Source: Peptoanaerobacter stomatis
GTDB taxonomy: Bacteria; Bacillota; Clostridia; Peptostreptococcales; Filifactoraceae
Length of the DNA stretch: 64,000 nucleotides
Assembly: GCF_000238095.2 (NCBI RefSeq)
Contig: NZ_JH815225.1
Location: forward strand, 1,245,863 to 1,309,862
Direction: 5' to 3'
Below, one piece after another: positions 34,035-44,868 of the stretch. Each line of letters starts with the position of its first letter. Position 1 is the stretch's first letter. The notes under the pieces were generated by a model that saw nothing but the letters and a program-made list of their open reading frames with translations, was not told where the DNA came from and searched no databases. The translations under genes were made by a program, and so were the position numbers.

Positions 34035-35309
34035 CTATTTTAAAAATCCTTGATAGTGACGCATTACCATTTGAGCTTCTATTTGTTTCATAGTTTCAAG
34101 TGCAACTCCGACTACTATTAAAAGTGACGTTCCTCCAAATCTAAATGGTATTGAGGTAAACCCTAATATCAAGATTGGTATTGCACTTATTGCTGCTAAG
34201 AACAAAGCTCCTGCCAACGTAAGTCTGTTTGATATCTCTTGTAAATACTCCGCTGTATTTCTTCCAGGTTTTATACCAGGTATGAAACCTGCTGAATTTT
34301 TAAGATTATCTGCTATCTCATCAGGCTTAAATATAATTTCTACATAAAAATATGAAAATCCTACTACAAGCAAGAACTCTAACAAGGCATATACATATAA
34401 TCCCGGAGGTCCTTGTGTTGAAAAATATTTACTTACAAATGTTTGATATGATTGATTTTTTATAAATATACCTAATAGATTAGGCATCATTAAAAATGAT
34501 GATGCGAATATTACCGGTATAACTCCAGCTTGATTTATCTTAATAGGTATATGTGTTGATTGTCCACCGTATGTTTTTCTTCCTATAACTCTCTTTGCGT
34601 GTTGAACTTGTACTTTTCTTACCGCCTCAAGTACCATTATTACTCCAACTATTATCGCTAAATATAAAGCCATAAACAATAAAAACTCTACTATTGATAA
34701 CTCTTTTGTTTGCAATAATTCAAATGTCTTTATAGCTCCTGACGGCACTCTTGAAACTATACCCGCAAAGATCAATGTTGATATACCGTTACCTATTCCT
34801 TTTTCTGTGATTTGTTCACCAAGCCACATCAAAAATGCTGATCCCGCTGTAAGCGTAAGTACAACTGATGCTTGATTTAAAAATGAGTTGTCAACCAATG
34901 CCGAACGGAAAAAGCCTATTCCAAGTGCTGTTGATTGTAATAATGCAAGTGCCACTGTTGTATATCTTGTTATTTGCATTATTTGTTTTCTTCCTTCTTC
35001 TCCTGATTTTTGCATATCTTCAAGAGCAGGAATTGCTACTGCTAATAGCTGTATTATGATTGACGATGTTACATACGGACCAACGCCTAAAGCAAATATA
35101 GTAAAATTGTTAAGTGCTCCGCCTGATACCAAATCATAAAAAGAAGAAAATGAAGTGTATTGTTGCAACATTTGTCTTATAACTTCTACATTTATTCCAG
35201 GTACCGGTATTGCCGAACCAACTCTAAACACTACCAACATAAGTAGCGTATATACTAATTTCTTTTTTAAATCCGGAATTTTAAAGGCATTTTTTAAGGC
35301 TGTAAACAT
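34035..35309 (-). CDS. secY: Protein translocase subunit SecY
   Basis: 424 aa with ten membrane helices. It forms the protein-conducting channel. Diagnostic stretches are FRVGSAIPVPGIN near the N-terminus, the plug-region segment SGGALNNFTIFALGVGPYVT, and IPGIKPGRNTAEYLQEISNR. Its ATG shares a base with the rplO stop, so the two are translationally coupled. Confidence 0.97.
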   Translation of the reverse strand: MFTALKNAFKIPDLKKKLVYTLLMLVVFRVGSAIPVPGINVEVIRQMLQQYTSFSSFYDLVSGGALNNFTIFALGVGPYVTSSIIIQLLAVAIPALEDMQKSGEEGRKQIMQITRYTTVALALLQSTALGIGFFRSALVDNSFLNQASVVLTLTAGSAFLMWLGEQITEKGIGNGISTLIFAGIVSRVPSGAIKTFELLQTKELSIVEFLLFMALYLAIIVGVIMVLEAVRKVQVQHAKRVIGRKTYGGQSTHIPIKINQAGVIPVIFASSFLMMPNLLGIFIKNQSYQTFVSKYFSTQGPPGLYVYALLEFLLVVGFSYFYVEIIFKPDEIADNLKNSAGFIPGIKPGRNTAEYLQEISNRLTLAGALFLAAISAIPILILGFTSIPFRFGGTSLLIVVGVALETMKQIEAQMVMRHYQGFLK

Positions 35310-35755
35310 TAAATCACCTCAGCCTTTCCTCCCGCAGCTTCTATTTTTTCTATGGCTGACTTTGTGAATTTGTTGGCTTTTACTGTAATTTTTTTGCTGA
35401 TTTCTCCGCCACCTAATATTTTAAGTCCATCTTTTTCTATTTTTTTGATAACGCCTGCATCTTTTAATATTTCAGCTGTTATTTCAGCATTATCTTCAAA
35501 ACCTTCTAATCTATCTAAGTTTATTGTTGTATATCTCTTTTCAAAATCGTAATTGTTGAAACCTCTTTTTGGAAGTCTTCTGTAAAGTGGCATTTGTCCA
35601 CCTTCGAATCCTATTCTTATTCCAACACCTGATCTTGAATGTTGTCCGTCTTGTCCTCTACCTGCTGTTTTTCCGTAGCCGGATGCTGTACCTCTACCTA
35701 CTCTTTTTCTTTTTCTCACAGCACCTGCATTTGGCTTTAAGTTGTTTAATTCCAT
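35309..35755 (-). CDS. rplO: Ribosomal protein uL15
   Basis: 148 aa. The Gly/Arg-rich N-terminal extension ([20 protein letters not shown]) threads into 23S rRNA. It continues with [18 protein letters not shown], which is diagnostic. Overlaps secY by one base and follows rpmD by 14 bases. Confidence 0.97.
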   Translation of the reverse strand: MELNNLKPNAGAVRKRKRVGRGTASGYGKTAGRGQDGQHSRSGVGIRIGFEGGQMPLYRRLPKRGFNNYDFEKRYTTINLDRLEGFEDNAEITAEILKDAGVIKKIEKDGLKILGGGEISKKITVKANKFTKSAIEKIEAAGGKAEVI

Positions 35756-35769
35756 CTTTTCACCTCCTG

Positions 35770-35955
35770 TTATGCTTGTTCTACTTTTAACAAGTGTTTT
35801 ACTTTTTCTATCATTCCTCTTAATTGAGGTGTATCTTCTTTTATCACACTGTGTTCTCTTTTTCTTAGTCCAAGTGCTTCTACTGTAGCTCTTTGTTTAG
35901 GATTTGTTCCTATAACACTTTTAGCTAATGTTATTTTTAAACTTGCCACCTTCAA
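35770..35955 (-). CDS. rpmD: Ribosomal protein uL30
   Basis: 61 aa. The conserved core is [20 protein letters not shown] with [12 protein letters not shown]. It starts six bases after rpsE ends. Short bacterial form. Confidence 0.96.
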   Translation of the reverse strand: MKVASLKITLAKSVIGTNPKQRATVEALGLRKREHSVIKEDTPQLRGMIEKVKHLLKVEQA

Positions 35956-35961
35956 TGCCTC

Positions 35962-36468
35962 CTATCCCAAAAGTTCTTCTACTTTCTTACCACGAAGCTC
36001 TGCAACGTCTTCTATTCTTCTTAGGGAAGCTAAACCGCTTATTGTTGCATTAACAACGTTTCTTGCATTTTTTGACCCTAAAGATTTTGATCTGACGTCT
36101 TTATAACCTGCAAGTTCAAGTATAGCACGAGCCGCTCCACCTGCTATAACTCCTGTTCCCTCTTTTGCCGGCATTATTAAAACTTCTCCTGAACCATATC
36201 TGCCTTGTATTCTATGTGGTACTGTTGTTCCAACTATAGGTACTGTTATAAGATTCTTTTTAGCTGCTTCTACCGCTTTTTTTATAGCATCAGGTACTTC
36301 CATTGCTTTTCCTGTACCGTAGCCTACATGTCCGTTACCGTCGCCTACTACTACAAGAGCTGCAAATCTAAAATTTCTTCCGCCTTTTACAACTTTTGTT
36401 ACTCTTCTTATCTCAACAACTCTTTCTTCTATTTCAAGTTTTGATGCATCTATTTTTTTGTTTAGCAT
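35962..36468 (-). CDS. rpsE: Ribosomal protein uS5
   Basis: 168 aa. The double-stranded-RNA-binding part contains [20 protein letters not shown] and [20 protein letters not shown]; the C-terminal part holds [21 protein letters not shown]. It lines the mRNA entry channel and affects decoding accuracy. AGGAGG precedes the ATG. Confidence 0.97.
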   Translation of the reverse strand: MLNKKIDASKLEIEERVVEIRRVTKVVKGGRNFRFAALVVVGDGNGHVGYGTGKAMEVPDAIKKAVEAAKKNLITVPIVGTTVPHRIQGRYGSGEVLIMPAKEGTGVIAGGAARAILELAGYKDVRSKSLGSKNARNVVNATISGLASLRRIEDVAELRGKKVEELLG

Positions 36469-36486
36469 TCTTTCGCCTCCTTCTTC

Positions 36487-36855
36487 TTAGAATTTAAGTC
36501 CTGCTTGTCTTGCTGATTCAGCAAGTTCTTTTACTCTTCCGTGATATAAGTATCCGCCTCTATCAAATACAACTTCGCTTATTCCTTTTTCATTTGCTTT
36601 TTTTGCTATAAGCTCGCCTACTTTTTTAGCTGCTTCTTTATTTCCTGCATATACTCCGTCTAAGTTTATTTCTTTATCTATTGTTGATGCTGAAACCAAT
36701 GTCACTCTATTAATATCATCTATTATTTGAACATATATGTTTCTCGCACTTTTAAACACGTTCATTCTTGGTCTTTCAGGTGTTCCTGATATTTTTTTAC
36801 GAACTCTTTTGTGTCTTGCTAATCTGTTTTCGTTTTTATTGACCTTGTTAAACAC
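36487..36855 (-). CDS. rplR: Ribosomal protein uL18
   Basis: 122 aa. It binds 5S rRNA in the central protuberance. Family features are [20 protein letters not shown] at residues 14-33 and [20 protein letters not shown] near the C-terminus. Nineteen bases separate it from rplF upstream. Confidence 0.97.
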   Translation of the reverse strand: MFNKVNKNENRLARHKRVRKKISGTPERPRMNVFKSARNIYVQIIDDINRVTLVSASTIDKEINLDGVYAGNKEAAKKVGELIAKKANEKGISEVVFDRGGYLYHGRVKELAESARQAGLKF

Positions 36856-36874
36856 TTATATTTCACCCCTTTAT

Positions 36875-37417
36875 CTATTTTTTACCTGTTTTTCCTTCTT
36901 TTCTTCTTATATGTTCACCGGAATATTTGATACCTTTACCTTTATATGGTTCAGGTTTTCTCCAGTCTCTTATTTTTGATGCATAGTTTCCAACTTGTTG
37001 TTTATCTATACCTTTTACTATTATTTCTGTTTGTGACGGTACTTCTACTTCTATACCTTGAGGGTCTTCCATTTCTACCGGGTGTGAAAATCCTAAGCTT
37101 AGTGTAAGTTTTTTGCCTTGTTTTGCCGCTCTATATCCTACACCTACTATTTCCAATTTCTTGCTGTATCCTTCTGTTACACCTACTATCATATTGTTTA
37201 TAAGTGTTCTTGATAAGCCGTGTAATGATCTATGCTCTTTATTATCTGATGGTCTTTTTACCAATATCTTTCCATCATTTTGCTCTATTATCATATCTTT
37301 AGATATAGCTTGTGATAAACTTCCCTTAGGTCCTTTTACGCTAACTAAATTATGTTCATCTATATTAACTGTCACGCCAGCTGGCACAGTAATTTCTTTA
37401 TTTCCTATTCTTGACAT
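36875..37417 (-). CDS. rplF: Ribosomal protein uL6
   Basis: 180 aa with two repeated alpha/beta domains. It begins [19 protein letters not shown] and ends with the diagnostic [19 protein letters not shown] and a short basic tail. Located near the sarcin-ricin loop. AGGAGG precedes the ATG. Confidence 0.97.
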   Translation of the reverse strand: MSRIGNKEITVPAGVTVNIDEHNLVSVKGPKGSLSQAISKDMIIEQNDGKILVKRPSDNKEHRSLHGLSRTLINNMIVGVTEGYSKKLEIVGVGYRAAKQGKKLTLSLGFSHPVEMEDPQGIEVEVPSQTEIIVKGIDKQQVGNYASKIRDWRKPEPYKGKGIKYSGEHIRRKEGKTGKK

Positions 37418-37432
37418 CTTTACGCCTCCTTT

Positions 37433-37831
37433 CTACCAAACGTAGCAGATTACCTCTCCACCTACGCCTTTTTCTCTTGCCTGTCTATCTGTTAAAACAC
37501 CTTTAGATGTTGATATTATTGATATTCCTATTCCGTTATATACCCTTGGAACATTCAATCTGTCTGCATAAACTCTCATTCCAGGTTTTGATATTTTTTT
37601 AAGTCCGCTTATTACTCTTTGTCCGTTTCCAGCATATTTTAATTGAATTTTTATCATACCTTGCTTTGAGTCTTCTATAACATCATAGCCTTTTATATAT
37701 CCTTCTTCAAGCAATATTCTTGCTATTTCTTTTTTCATTTTTGATGCAGGCACTTCAACTGTTTCGTGTTTTACACTGCTTGCATTTCTTATTCTTGTAA
37801 GCATATCTGCTATTGGATCTGTCATTGACAT
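37433..37831 (-). CDS. rpsH: Ribosomal protein uS8
   Basis: 132 aa. It starts [18 protein letters not shown], with a [18 protein letters not shown] region and the typical [10 protein letters not shown] end. Primary 16S binder. The next Met (residue 3) is an alternative start that would change little. Confidence 0.97.
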   Translation of the reverse strand: MSMTDPIADMLTRIRNASSVKHETVEVPASKMKKEIARILLEEGYIKGYDVIEDSKQGMIKIQLKYAGNGQRVISGLKKISKPGMRVYADRLNVPRVYNGIGISIISTSKGVLTDRQAREKGVGGEVICYVW

Positions 37832-37861
37832 TAATTTTTACCTCCTTTGCCGTATATTATC

Positions 37862-38047
37862 TTACCAAGACGCTTTTCTTACGCCAGGTATTTGACCTTT
37901 GTATGCTAAGTTTCTAAAACATATACGGCATATTCCGTATTTTTTAAGAACTGCGTGTGGTCTTCCGCATATTGTGCATCTTGTATATTCACGAGTTTTA
38001 TATTTTTGCTCTCTTTGTTGCTTTATAACCATAGCTTTTCTTGCCAC
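37862..38047 (-). CDS. rpsN: Ribosomal protein uS14, zinc-binding (type Z)
   Basis: 61 aa, the short form. [20 protein letters not shown] supplies the two C-x2-C pairs of the zinc ribbon, followed by [18 protein letters not shown]. This zinc-dependent version is the ancestral Firmicute one. Cells with a zinc importer often also carry a zinc-free paralogue elsewhere; none is in this window. Confidence 0.97.
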   Translation of the reverse strand: MARKAMVIKQQREQKYKTREYTRCTICGRPHAVLKKYGICRICFRNLAYKGQIPGVRKASW

Positions 38048-38064
38048 GTTTTCTTCCTCCTTAA

Positions 38065-38607
38065 TTATTTTGCAAAAGGCATTCCCATCAAGTTTAATAA
38101 TTCTCTTGCTTCTTCATCACTTTTAGCTGTTGTTACGAAAATTATATCCATACCTCTTGTTTTATCGACTTTATCAAATTCTATTTCGGGGAATATTAGC
38201 TGTTCTTTTATTCCAAGTGCATAGTTTCCTCTTCCGTCAAATGAGTTCTTATTTACTCCTTTGAAGTCCCTAACTCTTGGTAATGATATGTTGAATAGTT
38301 TGTCTACAAAGTAATACATCTTATCTCCTCTAAGTGTAACCTTTGTTCCTATTGGCATACCTTCTCTTATTTTGAAGTTGGCAACTGATTTTTTTGATTT
38401 TGTTACTACAGGTTTTTGTCCTGTTATTGCCTCTAACTCACTAACAGCAGAGTCTAACAATTTTGAATTATCCTTTGCTTCTCCAACGCCCATATTTATA
38501 ACTACTTTTTCAAGCTTTGGAACTTCCATTATATTTTTATAACCGAATTTTTCGATTAGACCTTTTACAACTTCATTTTTATATTTGTCAAGTAATCTTG
38601 TTGACAT
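38065..38607 (-). CDS. rplE: Ribosomal protein uL5
   Basis: 180 aa. Contains [17 protein letters not shown], the [20 protein letters not shown] region and [20 protein letters not shown], all diagnostic. It contacts 5S rRNA and the P-site tRNA. The end carries [20 protein letters not shown]. Confidence 0.97.
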   Translation of the reverse strand: MSTRLLDKYKNEVVKGLIEKFGYKNIMEVPKLEKVVINMGVGEAKDNSKLLDSAVSELEAITGQKPVVTKSKKSVANFKIREGMPIGTKVTLRGDKMYYFVDKLFNISLPRVRDFKGVNKNSFDGRGNYALGIKEQLIFPEIEFDKVDKTRGMDIIFVTTAKSDEEARELLNLMGMPFAK

Positions 38608-38628
38608 TAACTCTTCCCTCCTTTGCTA

Positions 38629-38937
38629 TTATATTTCTTCTCCTGTTTTTTTGGATATTCTGACTTTTTTGCCATCTTCCAATATCTTATATCCTACTCT
38701 TACGCCTTTTCCTGCTTTTGCATCATAGTACATAACATTTGATACATGTATAGGCATCTCTTTCTTTATTATTCCGCCTTGTGGATTTAATTTGTTAGGT
38801 TTTTGGCTTTTTGTTGCTATGTTTACACCTTCAACCAATACTTTTTCTTTTGACGGATATGCTTCAAGCACTTTTCCTTTTTTACCTTTATCTTTTCCGG
38901 CTATTACTACAACTGTATCTCCACTTTTTATACGCAC
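38629..38937 (-). CDS. rplX: Ribosomal protein uL24
   Basis: 102 aa. The KOW module is at residues 1-35 ([20 protein letters not shown]). The diagnostic [20 protein letters not shown] follows. An early assembly protein of the 50S. Sixteen bases after rplN. Confidence 0.96.
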   Translation of the reverse strand: MRIKSGDTVVVIAGKDKGKKGKVLEAYPSKEKVLVEGVNIATKSQKPNKLNPQGGIIKKEMPIHVSNVMYYDAKAGKGVRVGYKILEDGKKVRISKKTGEEI

Positions 38938-38952
38938 TTTTACACCTCCTAA

Positions 38953-39321
38953 TTATAGAACTTCAGGAGCAAGAGATATTATCTTCATAAATTGTTTATC
39001 TCTAAGCTCTCTTGCTACCGGTCCAAATATTCTTGTTCCAGTAGGTGTCTTATCATCTTTTATTATTACGGCTGCATTTTCATCAAATTGAACATAACTT
39101 CCGTCTTTTCTTTTTAAAGCTGATTTTGTTCTAACTACTACAGCTTTTACTACTTTACCTTTTTTTACAACGCCACCTGGTGTTGCAGATTTTACAGAAG
39201 CAACTATTATATCGCCTATTCCTGCTATCTTTCTATTTGAACCGCCAAGAACTCTTATGCAAAGTAATTCTTTTGCACCTGAATTGTCAGCTACTTTTAG
39301 TCTTGTTTCTTGCTGAATCAT
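38953..39321 (-). CDS. rplN: Ribosomal protein uL14
   Basis: 122 aa, the invariant bacterial length. It starts [20 protein letters not shown] and holds DNAAVIIK-type residues in [20 protein letters not shown]. It forms an intersubunit bridge and is the docking site of the RsfS silencing factor. Confidence 0.97.
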   Translation of the reverse strand: MIQQETRLKVADNSGAKELLCIRVLGGSNRKIAGIGDIIVASVKSATPGGVVKKGKVVKAVVVRTKSALKRKDGSYVQFDENAAVIIKDDKTPTGTRIFGPVARELRDKQFMKIISLAPEVL

Positions 39322-39335
39322 CTTAACCTCCTATA

Positions 39336-39599
39336 CTATTGGGCAGCTTTTTCCAATATTTGTACTACTTCCCATCTTTTTTCTCTTGATAGTGGTCTTG
39401 TTTCGCCTATTCTTACTTTATCTCCTATTTTGCAAGCATTTTGCTCATCGTGAGCTTTAAATTTCTTTGTTCTTTTTACTGCTTTTGAGTATAAAGGATG
39501 ACGAATCAATTCTACTATTGAAACTACTACGGTTTTGTCCATTTTATCAGATGTAACATAACCTATTCTAAATTTTCTGGATTTTTTCTTTTCCATCAT
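39336..39599 (-). CDS. rpsQ: Ribosomal protein uS17
   Basis: 87 aa. OB-fold with [16 protein letters not shown], then [19 protein letters not shown] and [18 protein letters not shown]. Primary 16S binder. It begins 15 bases after rpmC. Confidence 0.97.
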   Translation of the reverse strand: MMEKKKSRKFRIGYVTSDKMDKTVVVSIVELIRHPLYSKAVKRTKKFKAHDEQNACKIGDKVRIGETRPLSREKRWEVVQILEKAAQ

Positions 39600-39614
39600 A
39601 TTCTTCCTTTCATA

Positions 39615-39821
39615 CTAAGCTTGAGTTTGTTTTTCTGTTATTATTGTATTTATTCTCGCTATGTCCTTTTTGACATTTCTTATTTGCATAGGGTTTTCTA
39701 GCTGTCCTGTCGCTAATTGAAAACGTAGATTAAATAACTCTCTTTTTTGGCTTAGTAATTTATCTCTTAAATCTTGGATATTCATATCTCTTAGTTCATT
39801 AGCTTTCAACAACTTCACCAC
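39615..39821 (-). CDS. rpmC: Ribosomal protein uL29
   Basis: 68 aa, two helices. [20 protein letters not shown] and [20 protein letters not shown] are typical. Sits at the polypeptide exit and helps bind trigger factor and SRP. Its start overlaps the rplP end by 23 bases. Confidence 0.96.
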   Translation of the reverse strand: MVKLLKANELRDMNIQDLRDKLLSQKRELFNLRFQLATGQLENPMQIRNVKKDIARINTIITEKQTQA

Positions 39822-40233
39822 CTTCTACCTCTTTTTTAACAAATTTGCATTTTATTGGAAGTTTATGCATTGCAAGTCTCATCGCTTCTCTTGCTTTTTC
39901 TTCAGTTACTCCACTCATTTCAAACATTATTCTTCCAGGTTTTACAACTGCTACCCAATATTCAGGTGAACCTTTACCGGCACCCATTCTTGTTTCAGCC
40001 GGTTTTTGTGTTACAGGTTTGTGTGGGAATATTTTTATCCACACCTTACCACCTCTTTTTACTGATCTGTTTATAGCTATACGGGCAGCTTCTATTTGGT
40101 TTGATGTTATCCAAGCAGGTTCTAATGCTTGAAGTCCATATTCTCCATATGTTATAGTATTGCCTTTGTTGGCTTTACCTGTCATTTTTCCTCTGTGAAC
40201 TCTACGACGTTTCACTCTTTTTGGCATTAACAT
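39799..40233 (-). CDS. rplP: Ribosomal protein uL16
   Basis: 144 aa. [20 protein letters not shown] opens the protein, and the loop [20 protein letters not shown], near the peptidyl-transferase centre, carries the site normally hydroxylated on Arg in some bacteria. GGAGG is 8 bases before the ATG at 40233; a second ATG two codons on fits the usual N-terminus but has poorer spacing. Confidence 0.97.
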   Translation of the reverse strand: MLMPKRVKRRRVHRGKMTGKANKGNTITYGEYGLQALEPAWITSNQIEAARIAINRSVKRGGKVWIKIFPHKPVTQKPAETRMGAGKGSPEYWVAVVKPGRIMFEMSGVTEEKAREAMRLAMHKLPIKCKFVKKEVEGGEVVES

Positions 40234-40259
40234 TTATGTGTCCTCCTTTCAGCAATCAT

Positions 40260-41057
40260 TTATCTATCTTGGTTTCTTCCTTGAGTTCTATTTCCTTGTT
40301 TTCTTTCATTATTAAAATTTCTTTTTCTGTTAGGGTTAAATTCTCCATTATTGTTTCTTCTTTTTTTCTTCTTGTCGTCTTTAACTCCCATTAGACTGTC
40401 TAAGTCTCTTTTTTCGCCGTTTCTGTCTTTTAGGATTTCACCCTTGCATATCCATACTTTTACGCCCAATTTTCCGTAAGTTGTGTCAGCTTCTGCAAAT
40501 CCATAATCTATATCAGCTCTTAATGTGTGTAGTGGCACTACTCCTTCAGCATATCCTTCAGTTCTTGCCATTTCGGCTCCACCAAGTCTTCCTGAAGTAG
40601 CAACTTTTATACCTTTTACTCCTCTTGTACGCATTGTTCTTTGCATAGCTTGTTTCATCGCACGTCTAAAAGCTATACGTCTTTCCAATGATTGAGCTAT
40701 TTTTACCGCAACCAATTGTGCATCTGCGTCAGGATTTTTAATTTCTTCTATATTTATAAATACATTTTTACCTGTAAATTTCTCAACAGCAACTTTAAGT
40801 TCTTCGATACCTTGGCCGCCTTTTCCGATTACCATTCCAGGTTTTGCTGTAAATATATTTAATTTTAATTTATCTCCGACTCTTTCTATTTCAACTTTTG
40901 AAAGGTCAGCTTGGTTTAATTGTTTTGCCAAAAACTTTCTAACTTCATGGTCTTCTTTTATAAAAGATGCTATCTTATCTTTACCTGCAAACCATCTTGA
41001 GTCCCAATTTTTATTGATTCCGACTCTAAGTCCGTGTGGGCTAACTTTTTGACCCAT
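40260..41057 (-). CDS. rpsC: Ribosomal protein uS3 with long basic tail
   Basis: 265 aa, longer than the usual ~220. The KH domain ([20 protein letters not shown]) and the S3 C domain ([19 protein letters not shown], followed by [13 protein letters not shown]) are intact. The last ~40 residues are an extra Lys/Arg/Asn/Gln-rich, low-complexity tail, probably disordered and RNA-binding. It lies at the mRNA entry site. Confidence 0.97.
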   Translation of the reverse strand: MGQKVSPHGLRVGINKNWDSRWFAGKDKIASFIKEDHEVRKFLAKQLNQADLSKVEIERVGDKLKLNIFTAKPGMVIGKGGQGIEELKVAVEKFTGKNVFINIEEIKNPDADAQLVAVKIAQSLERRIAFRRAMKQAMQRTMRTRGVKGIKVATSGRLGGAEMARTEGYAEGVVPLHTLRADIDYGFAEADTTYGKLGVKVWICKGEILKDRNGEKRDLDSLMGVKDDKKKKRRNNNGEFNPNRKRNFNNERKQGNRTQGRNQDR

Positions 41058-41075
41058 TTATTTCCCTCCCGATTC

Positions 41076-41444
41076 CTAATTTCTCTCTTGTACAAAAACT
41101 TCTATATGACTTGTTCTTTTTCTTATTGATGTTGCTCTACCTTGAGCTCTTGGCATGAACCTTTTTAGTGTAGGTCCTTGATTTGCCCATATTTTTGATA
41201 TATATAATTTTTTAGGTTCCATATTAAAGTTATTCTCTGCATTTGCAGCAGCTGATTTTACCACTTTAGAAATTATTTGTGCACTGCTGTTTGGTAGGAA
41301 TTTTAATATAGCTATAGCTTCGTCAACGCTTTTGCCTCTTACTAAATCACAGATTTTTCCTGCTTTTCTTGGAGAAGTTCTAACGAATTTTGCTATCGCT
41401 CTTACTTCTTTAGCTATTGCTACTTTCTCTTTAGAATCTGCCAT
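41076..41444 (-). CDS. rplV: Ribosomal protein uL22
   Basis: 122 aa with a ~14-residue N-terminal extension. The core runs from AIAKFVRTSPRKAGKICDLV to the exit-tunnel hairpin PRAQGRATSIRKRTSHIEVF, where macrolide-resistance changes can occur. No such change is evident. Starts 48 bases after rpsS, one of the larger gaps in the operon. Confidence 0.97.
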   Translation of the reverse strand: MADSKEKVAIAKEVRAIAKFVRTSPRKAGKICDLVRGKSVDEAIAILKFLPNSSAQIISKVVKSAAANAENNFNMEPKKLYISKIWANQGPTLKRFMPRAQGRATSIRKRTSHIEVFVQERN

Positions 41445-41492
41445 TTCGTTCTCCTTTCTAAAATATCTTATATATGTCTTAGACTTATTTTT

Positions 41493-41774
41493 TTATTTTG
41501 TTTTTGACGATCTGTCATCATCTTTATGTCCTTTAAATGTTCTTGTTGGTACAAATTCTCCCAATTTGTGTCCTACCATATCCTCTGTTATATATATAGG
41601 CACATGTTTTCTGCCATCATGTATGGCAAGCGTGTGTCCTATAAAGTCAGGATATATAGTAGATGATCTTGACCAAACTTTGATTACTTGTTTATCTCCT
41701 GTTTCGTTCATTTTTAGGATTTTCTTGTATAGTCCTTCGTGAACGAAAGCACCTTTTTTTGATGATCTACTCAT
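41493..41774 (-). CDS. rpsS: Ribosomal protein uS19
   Basis: 93 aa. It begins [19 protein letters not shown] and contains [20 protein letters not shown] and [15 protein letters not shown]. In the 30S head beside S13. Preceded by an AGGT-type site 17 bases after rplB. Confidence 0.97.
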   Translation of the reverse strand: MSRSSKKGAFVHEGLYKKILKMNETGDKQVIKVWSRSSTIYPDFIGHTLAIHDGRKHVPIYITEDMVGHKLGEFVPTRTFKGHKDDDRSSKTK

Positions 41775-41791
41775 TTTTACCTCCGTTTAGA

Positions 41792-42619
41792 CTATTTTCT
41801 TCTTGTTACTATCATTTTATTAGAAAGTTTCTTTTTATTTCTTGTCTTATATCCAAGTGCAGGTTTACCCCAAGGTGTTACCGGTGATGGTCTACCTATA
41901 GGTGAACGTCCTTCTCCACCGCCGTGAGGGTGGTCATTAGGGTTCATTACGGAACCTCTTACTGTAGGCCTGATACCCATATGTCTTTTTCTTCCGGCTT
42001 TACCTATTGTAACATTTTCTTTTTCCAAGTTACCTACTTGACCTATTGTAGCTTTACATTCAGCATTTACATATCTCATTTCGCCTGAAGGTAATCTTAA
42101 AAGTACGTTTTTACCTTCTTTAGCCATAAGTTGTGCTGAATTTCCTGCGCTTCTTACTAATTGTCCGCCTTTTCCTGTTTTTAATTCTATGTTGTGAATT
42201 ATAGTACCAACAGGCATATCTTTCATTTTTAGGCAGTTACCCACTTTTATATCTGAGCCTTCTCCAGAATATAATATATCTCCAACTTTTAATCCGTTAG
42301 GAGCCAATATATATCTCTTTTCTCCATCTCTGTAATGAAGTAAAGCTATATTAGCTGTTCTGTTAGGATCATATTCTATACCTGCAACTTTTGCCGGTAT
42401 ACCGTCTTTATCTCTTTTGAAGTCTATTATTCTATATTTTCTTTTTTCTCCGCCACCTTTATGTCTTACAGTTATCTTTCCTTGTGAGTTTCTTCCTGCG
42501 TGTTTTTTAAGACTTGTAAGCAATGACTTTTCCGGTGAAAATTTTGTAATTTCTTCTGAAATTACCACTGTCATATGTCTTCTTGACGGAGTAGTTGGTT
42601 TAAATTTCTTTATAGCCAT
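41792..42619 (-). CDS. rplB: Ribosomal protein uL2
   Basis: 275 aa. Begins [18 protein letters not shown]. The universally conserved [20 protein letters not shown], including the His near the peptidyl-transferase centre, is intact, and the end [17 protein letters not shown] is standard. Confidence 0.98.
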   Translation of the reverse strand: MAIKKFKPTTPSRRHMTVVISEEITKFSPEKSLLTSLKKHAGRNSQGKITVRHKGGGEKRKYRIIDFKRDKDGIPAKVAGIEYDPNRTANIALLHYRDGEKRYILAPNGLKVGDILYSGEGSDIKVGNCLKMKDMPVGTIIHNIELKTGKGGQLVRSAGNSAQLMAKEGKNVLLRLPSGEMRYVNAECKATIGQVGNLEKENVTIGKAGRKRHMGIRPTVRGSVMNPNDHPHGGGEGRSPIGRPSPVTPWGKPALGYKTRNKKKLSNKMIVTRRK

Positions 42620-42639
42620 TTTCTCTCACTCCTTTTTTA

Positions 42640-42924
42640 TTATGCGCCAAAGATTTCTATATCTTTACTGTCAGCTGTTAGTTTTACTATAGCTTTTTTA
42701 AATGATGCAGTTTTTCCTACATTTCTTCCTACTCTTTTTTCTTTGCCGTCATAATTCATAGTATTTACTTTTTCTACTTTTACTTCAAATATTTCCTCTA
42801 TAGCTCTTTTCACTTGTGATTTATTAGCTTTTTTATCTACTATAAAAGTATATTTCTTCTCTGATGCCTGCTCCATACTTCTTTCAGATATAACAGGTCT
42901 TTTTATTATATCGTATGATAACAT
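42640..42924 (-). CDS. rplW: Ribosomal protein uL23
   Basis: 94 aa. [20 protein letters not shown] and [20 protein letters not shown] are typical. It surrounds the exit tunnel and docks trigger factor. Its ATG shares a base with the rplD stop. Confidence 0.97.
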   Translation of the reverse strand: MLSYDIIKRPVISERSMEQASEKKYTFIVDKKANKSQVKRAIEEIFEVKVEKVNTMNYDGKEKRVGRNVGKTASFKKAIVKLTADSKDIEIFGA

Positions 42925-43550
42925 TATGCAAACACCTCCTGAGTTCTAATAACAGCGTCTTTTGTCATTACTAAAACTTCATGATTCATTATGTCATATG
43001 TGTTGATAACATCAGCAAATGCTACTGACACACCATATATATTTCTTCCTGATCTAACAACATTTTGATCATTTTGTTTTGTAACAAAAAGTGCTTTTTT
43101 TCCATCTATTTTAAGATTTTTCATAGTTTGTGCAAAAACTTTAGTTTTAGGCTCGTTCATTGTTAACTCATTTAAAACTATAAGCTTTTGATTATTAACT
43201 TTATCAGTCAACACGCTCTTTAAAGCTATTCTCTTAACTTTTTTATTTATTTTATAGCTGTAATCTCTTGGTTTTGGTGCAAACACTACTCCACCGCCTA
43301 TCCATTGTGGCGATCTTGTGCTACCTTGTCTTGCTCTACCTGTACCTTTTTGTCTCCAAGGTTTTCTTCCTCCGCCTCTAACTTCCGCTCTTGTTTTAGC
43401 AGATTGAGTACCTTGTCTTCTGTTAGCAAGATGATTTTTTACAGCTTCATAAACGCAATGTTCATTTACTTCAACAGCAAATATATCTTCTGATATTTCC
43501 ATTTGCTCTACTACATTTCCATTTATATCAAGTACATCTATTTTTGGCAT
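42924..43550 (-). CDS. rplD: Ribosomal protein uL4
   Basis: 208 aa. The long internal loop that reaches the exit tunnel contains [20 protein letters not shown] and [18 protein letters not shown]. In some bacteria L4 represses its own operon through the leader; whether the rpsJ leader here is used that way is unknown. Confidence 0.97.
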   Translation of the reverse strand: MPKIDVLDINGNVVEQMEISEDIFAVEVNEHCVYEAVKNHLANRRQGTQSAKTRAEVRGGGRKPWRQKGTGRARQGSTRSPQWIGGGVVFAPKPRDYSYKINKKVKRIALKSVLTDKVNNQKLIVLNELTMNEPKTKVFAQTMKNLKIDGKKALFVTKQNDQNVVRSGRNIYGVSVAFADVINTYDIMNHEVLVMTKDAVIRTQEVFA

Positions 43551-43579
43551 TATTTACTCCTCCTTTCACCTGATATTAT

Positions 43580-44203
43580 TTATTTATATGATTCTTTCAG
43601 TACAACTAAGCCTTTTTTAGGACCCGGAACTGAACCTTTTACAAGAACCAAATTATTTTCTTTATCTACTAAAACAACTTCAAGATTTTTGATAGTTACT
43701 CTCTCAAATCCCATATGTCCGGCAAGTTTTTTACCTTTAAACACCCTTGAAGGATCTGAACACATACCCATTGAACCCGGTCCTCTGTGGTAGTGTGAAC
43801 CATGAGTTTCAGGACCTCTTGATTGTCCATGTCTTTTTATAGGGCCTTGGAATCCCTTACCCTTAGATGTTGCAACAGCATCAACTTTATCTCCTGCAGA
43901 AAATACATCTACGTTTATTTCTTGTGCAAGTTTAAAATCAGCTATGTTGCTTACCTTAAATTCTCTAAGCGTTCTTTTGCTTCCGATTCCTGCTTTTTTA
44001 AAATGTCCTTTTAACGGTTTGTTCACATTTTTTTCTTTTATTTCGCCAAAACCGCATTGAACAGCTTCATATCCATCATTTTCTTTTGTTTTGATTTGAG
44101 TTACTATCATCGGTCCTGCTTCAATTACTGTTACAGGAACTAATCTTCCGTCTTCAGCGAAGATTTGAGTCATTCCCAATTTTTTTCCCATTATTGCTTT
44201 CAT
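43580..44203 (-). CDS. rplC: Ribosomal protein uL3
   Basis: 207 aa from the ATG at 44203, giving the family start [20 protein letters not shown] is at 44216-44220, a 12-base spacing that is slightly long. An open frame to 44251 adds residues unlike L3. The loop [20 protein letters not shown] reaches the peptidyl-transferase centre. Confidence 0.96.
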   Translation of the reverse strand: MKAIMGKKLGMTQIFAEDGRLVPVTVIEAGPMIVTQIKTKENDGYEAVQCGFGEIKEKNVNKPLKGHFKKAGIGSKRTLREFKVSNIADFKLAQEINVDVFSAGDKVDAVATSKGKGFQGPIKRHGQSRGPETHGSHYHRGPGSMGMCSDPSRVFKGKKLAGHMGFERVTIKNLEVVLVDKENNLVLVKGSVPGPKKGLVVLKESYK

Positions 44204-44283
44204 TAAATTACTACACCTCCATGTACTTACAGCGGATTGCCATGCAATCATCCTAAGGACAAGGCTATACCTTCGCTATTAAA

Positions 44284-44595
44284 TTATTTTTTGATTTCAA
44301 TTTCGATACCAGCCGGTAAGTCAAGTCTTATTAAAGAATCAACTGTTTTTGAGCTTGGTTCTAAAATATCAATAAGTCTTTTGTGAGTTCTCACTTCAAA
44401 TTGTTCTCTTGAATCTTTGTACTTATGAGTAGCTCTTATTATAGTTATGATTTCTTTTTTTGTAGGTAGTGGCACAGGACCGCTTACAGTAGCGCCTGTA
44501 GACTTCGCTATTTCTACTATTTTTTGAGCTGCCATATCAAGTATTGAATGGTCATAAGATTTTAATTTGATTCTAATCTTTTGCTTGTTTGACAT
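44284..44595 (-). CDS. rpsJ: Ribosomal protein uS10
   Basis: 103 aa. First gene of the superoperon. [20 protein letters not shown] and the [14 protein letters not shown] loop are diagnostic, as is [12 protein letters not shown]. It also serves as NusE in antitermination. AGGAGGT precedes the ATG, just after a small hairpin at the end of the leader. Confidence 0.97.
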   Translation of the reverse strand: MSNKQKIRIKLKSYDHSILDMAAQKIVEIAKSTGATVSGPVPLPTKKEIITIIRATHKYKDSREQFEVRTHKRLIDILEPSSKTVDSLIRLDLPAGIEIEIKK

Positions 44596-44833
44596 TTTAA
44601 AAATTTACCTCCTATCGTACTTTTTGTACGACCGCCATTTATTTTTCAAGGCTCACAGCCAAACTTTCACTTTGTAAACGCCGCCGTGTGTTTCGCTTTT
44701 ACTTTTATAAAAAAATGGCTTTGTCGCAACATTCACAGATGTTTACTTGCTCCACAAAAATATCCTCGTAAATCGGGCAACCTTTTGCTTCATAGCCACT
44801 TGAGTATTAAAAAATAACACTCTAAAAACATAC
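44596..44833 (-). promoter_or_regulatory. Structured leader of the S10-spc-alpha operon
   Basis: About 238 nt between the predicted start and the rpsJ ATG, noticeably more GC-balanced than neighbouring spacers. On the minus strand it opens with a hairpin (GAGTGTTA ... TAATACTC), later has GGCTGTGAGCC and ends with CGTAC-AAAAA-GTACG immediately before the ribosome binding site. This layout suggests an autoregulatory or antitermination leader (inference). A short frame inside it (44743-44994) is not thought to be coding. Confidence 0.6.
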
Positions 44834-44839
44834 TGATAA

Positions 44840-44868
44840 ATTATACAATAAGTAATTATAAAAAGCAA
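44840..44868 (-). promoter_or_regulatory. Promoter of the S10-spc-alpha operon
   Basis: Minus strand TTGCTT (44863-44868), 17-base spacer, TATAAT (44840-44845). Start expected near 44833. No tuf gene precedes rpsJ here, so this promoter should drive the whole ~15-kb cluster. Confidence 0.75.
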
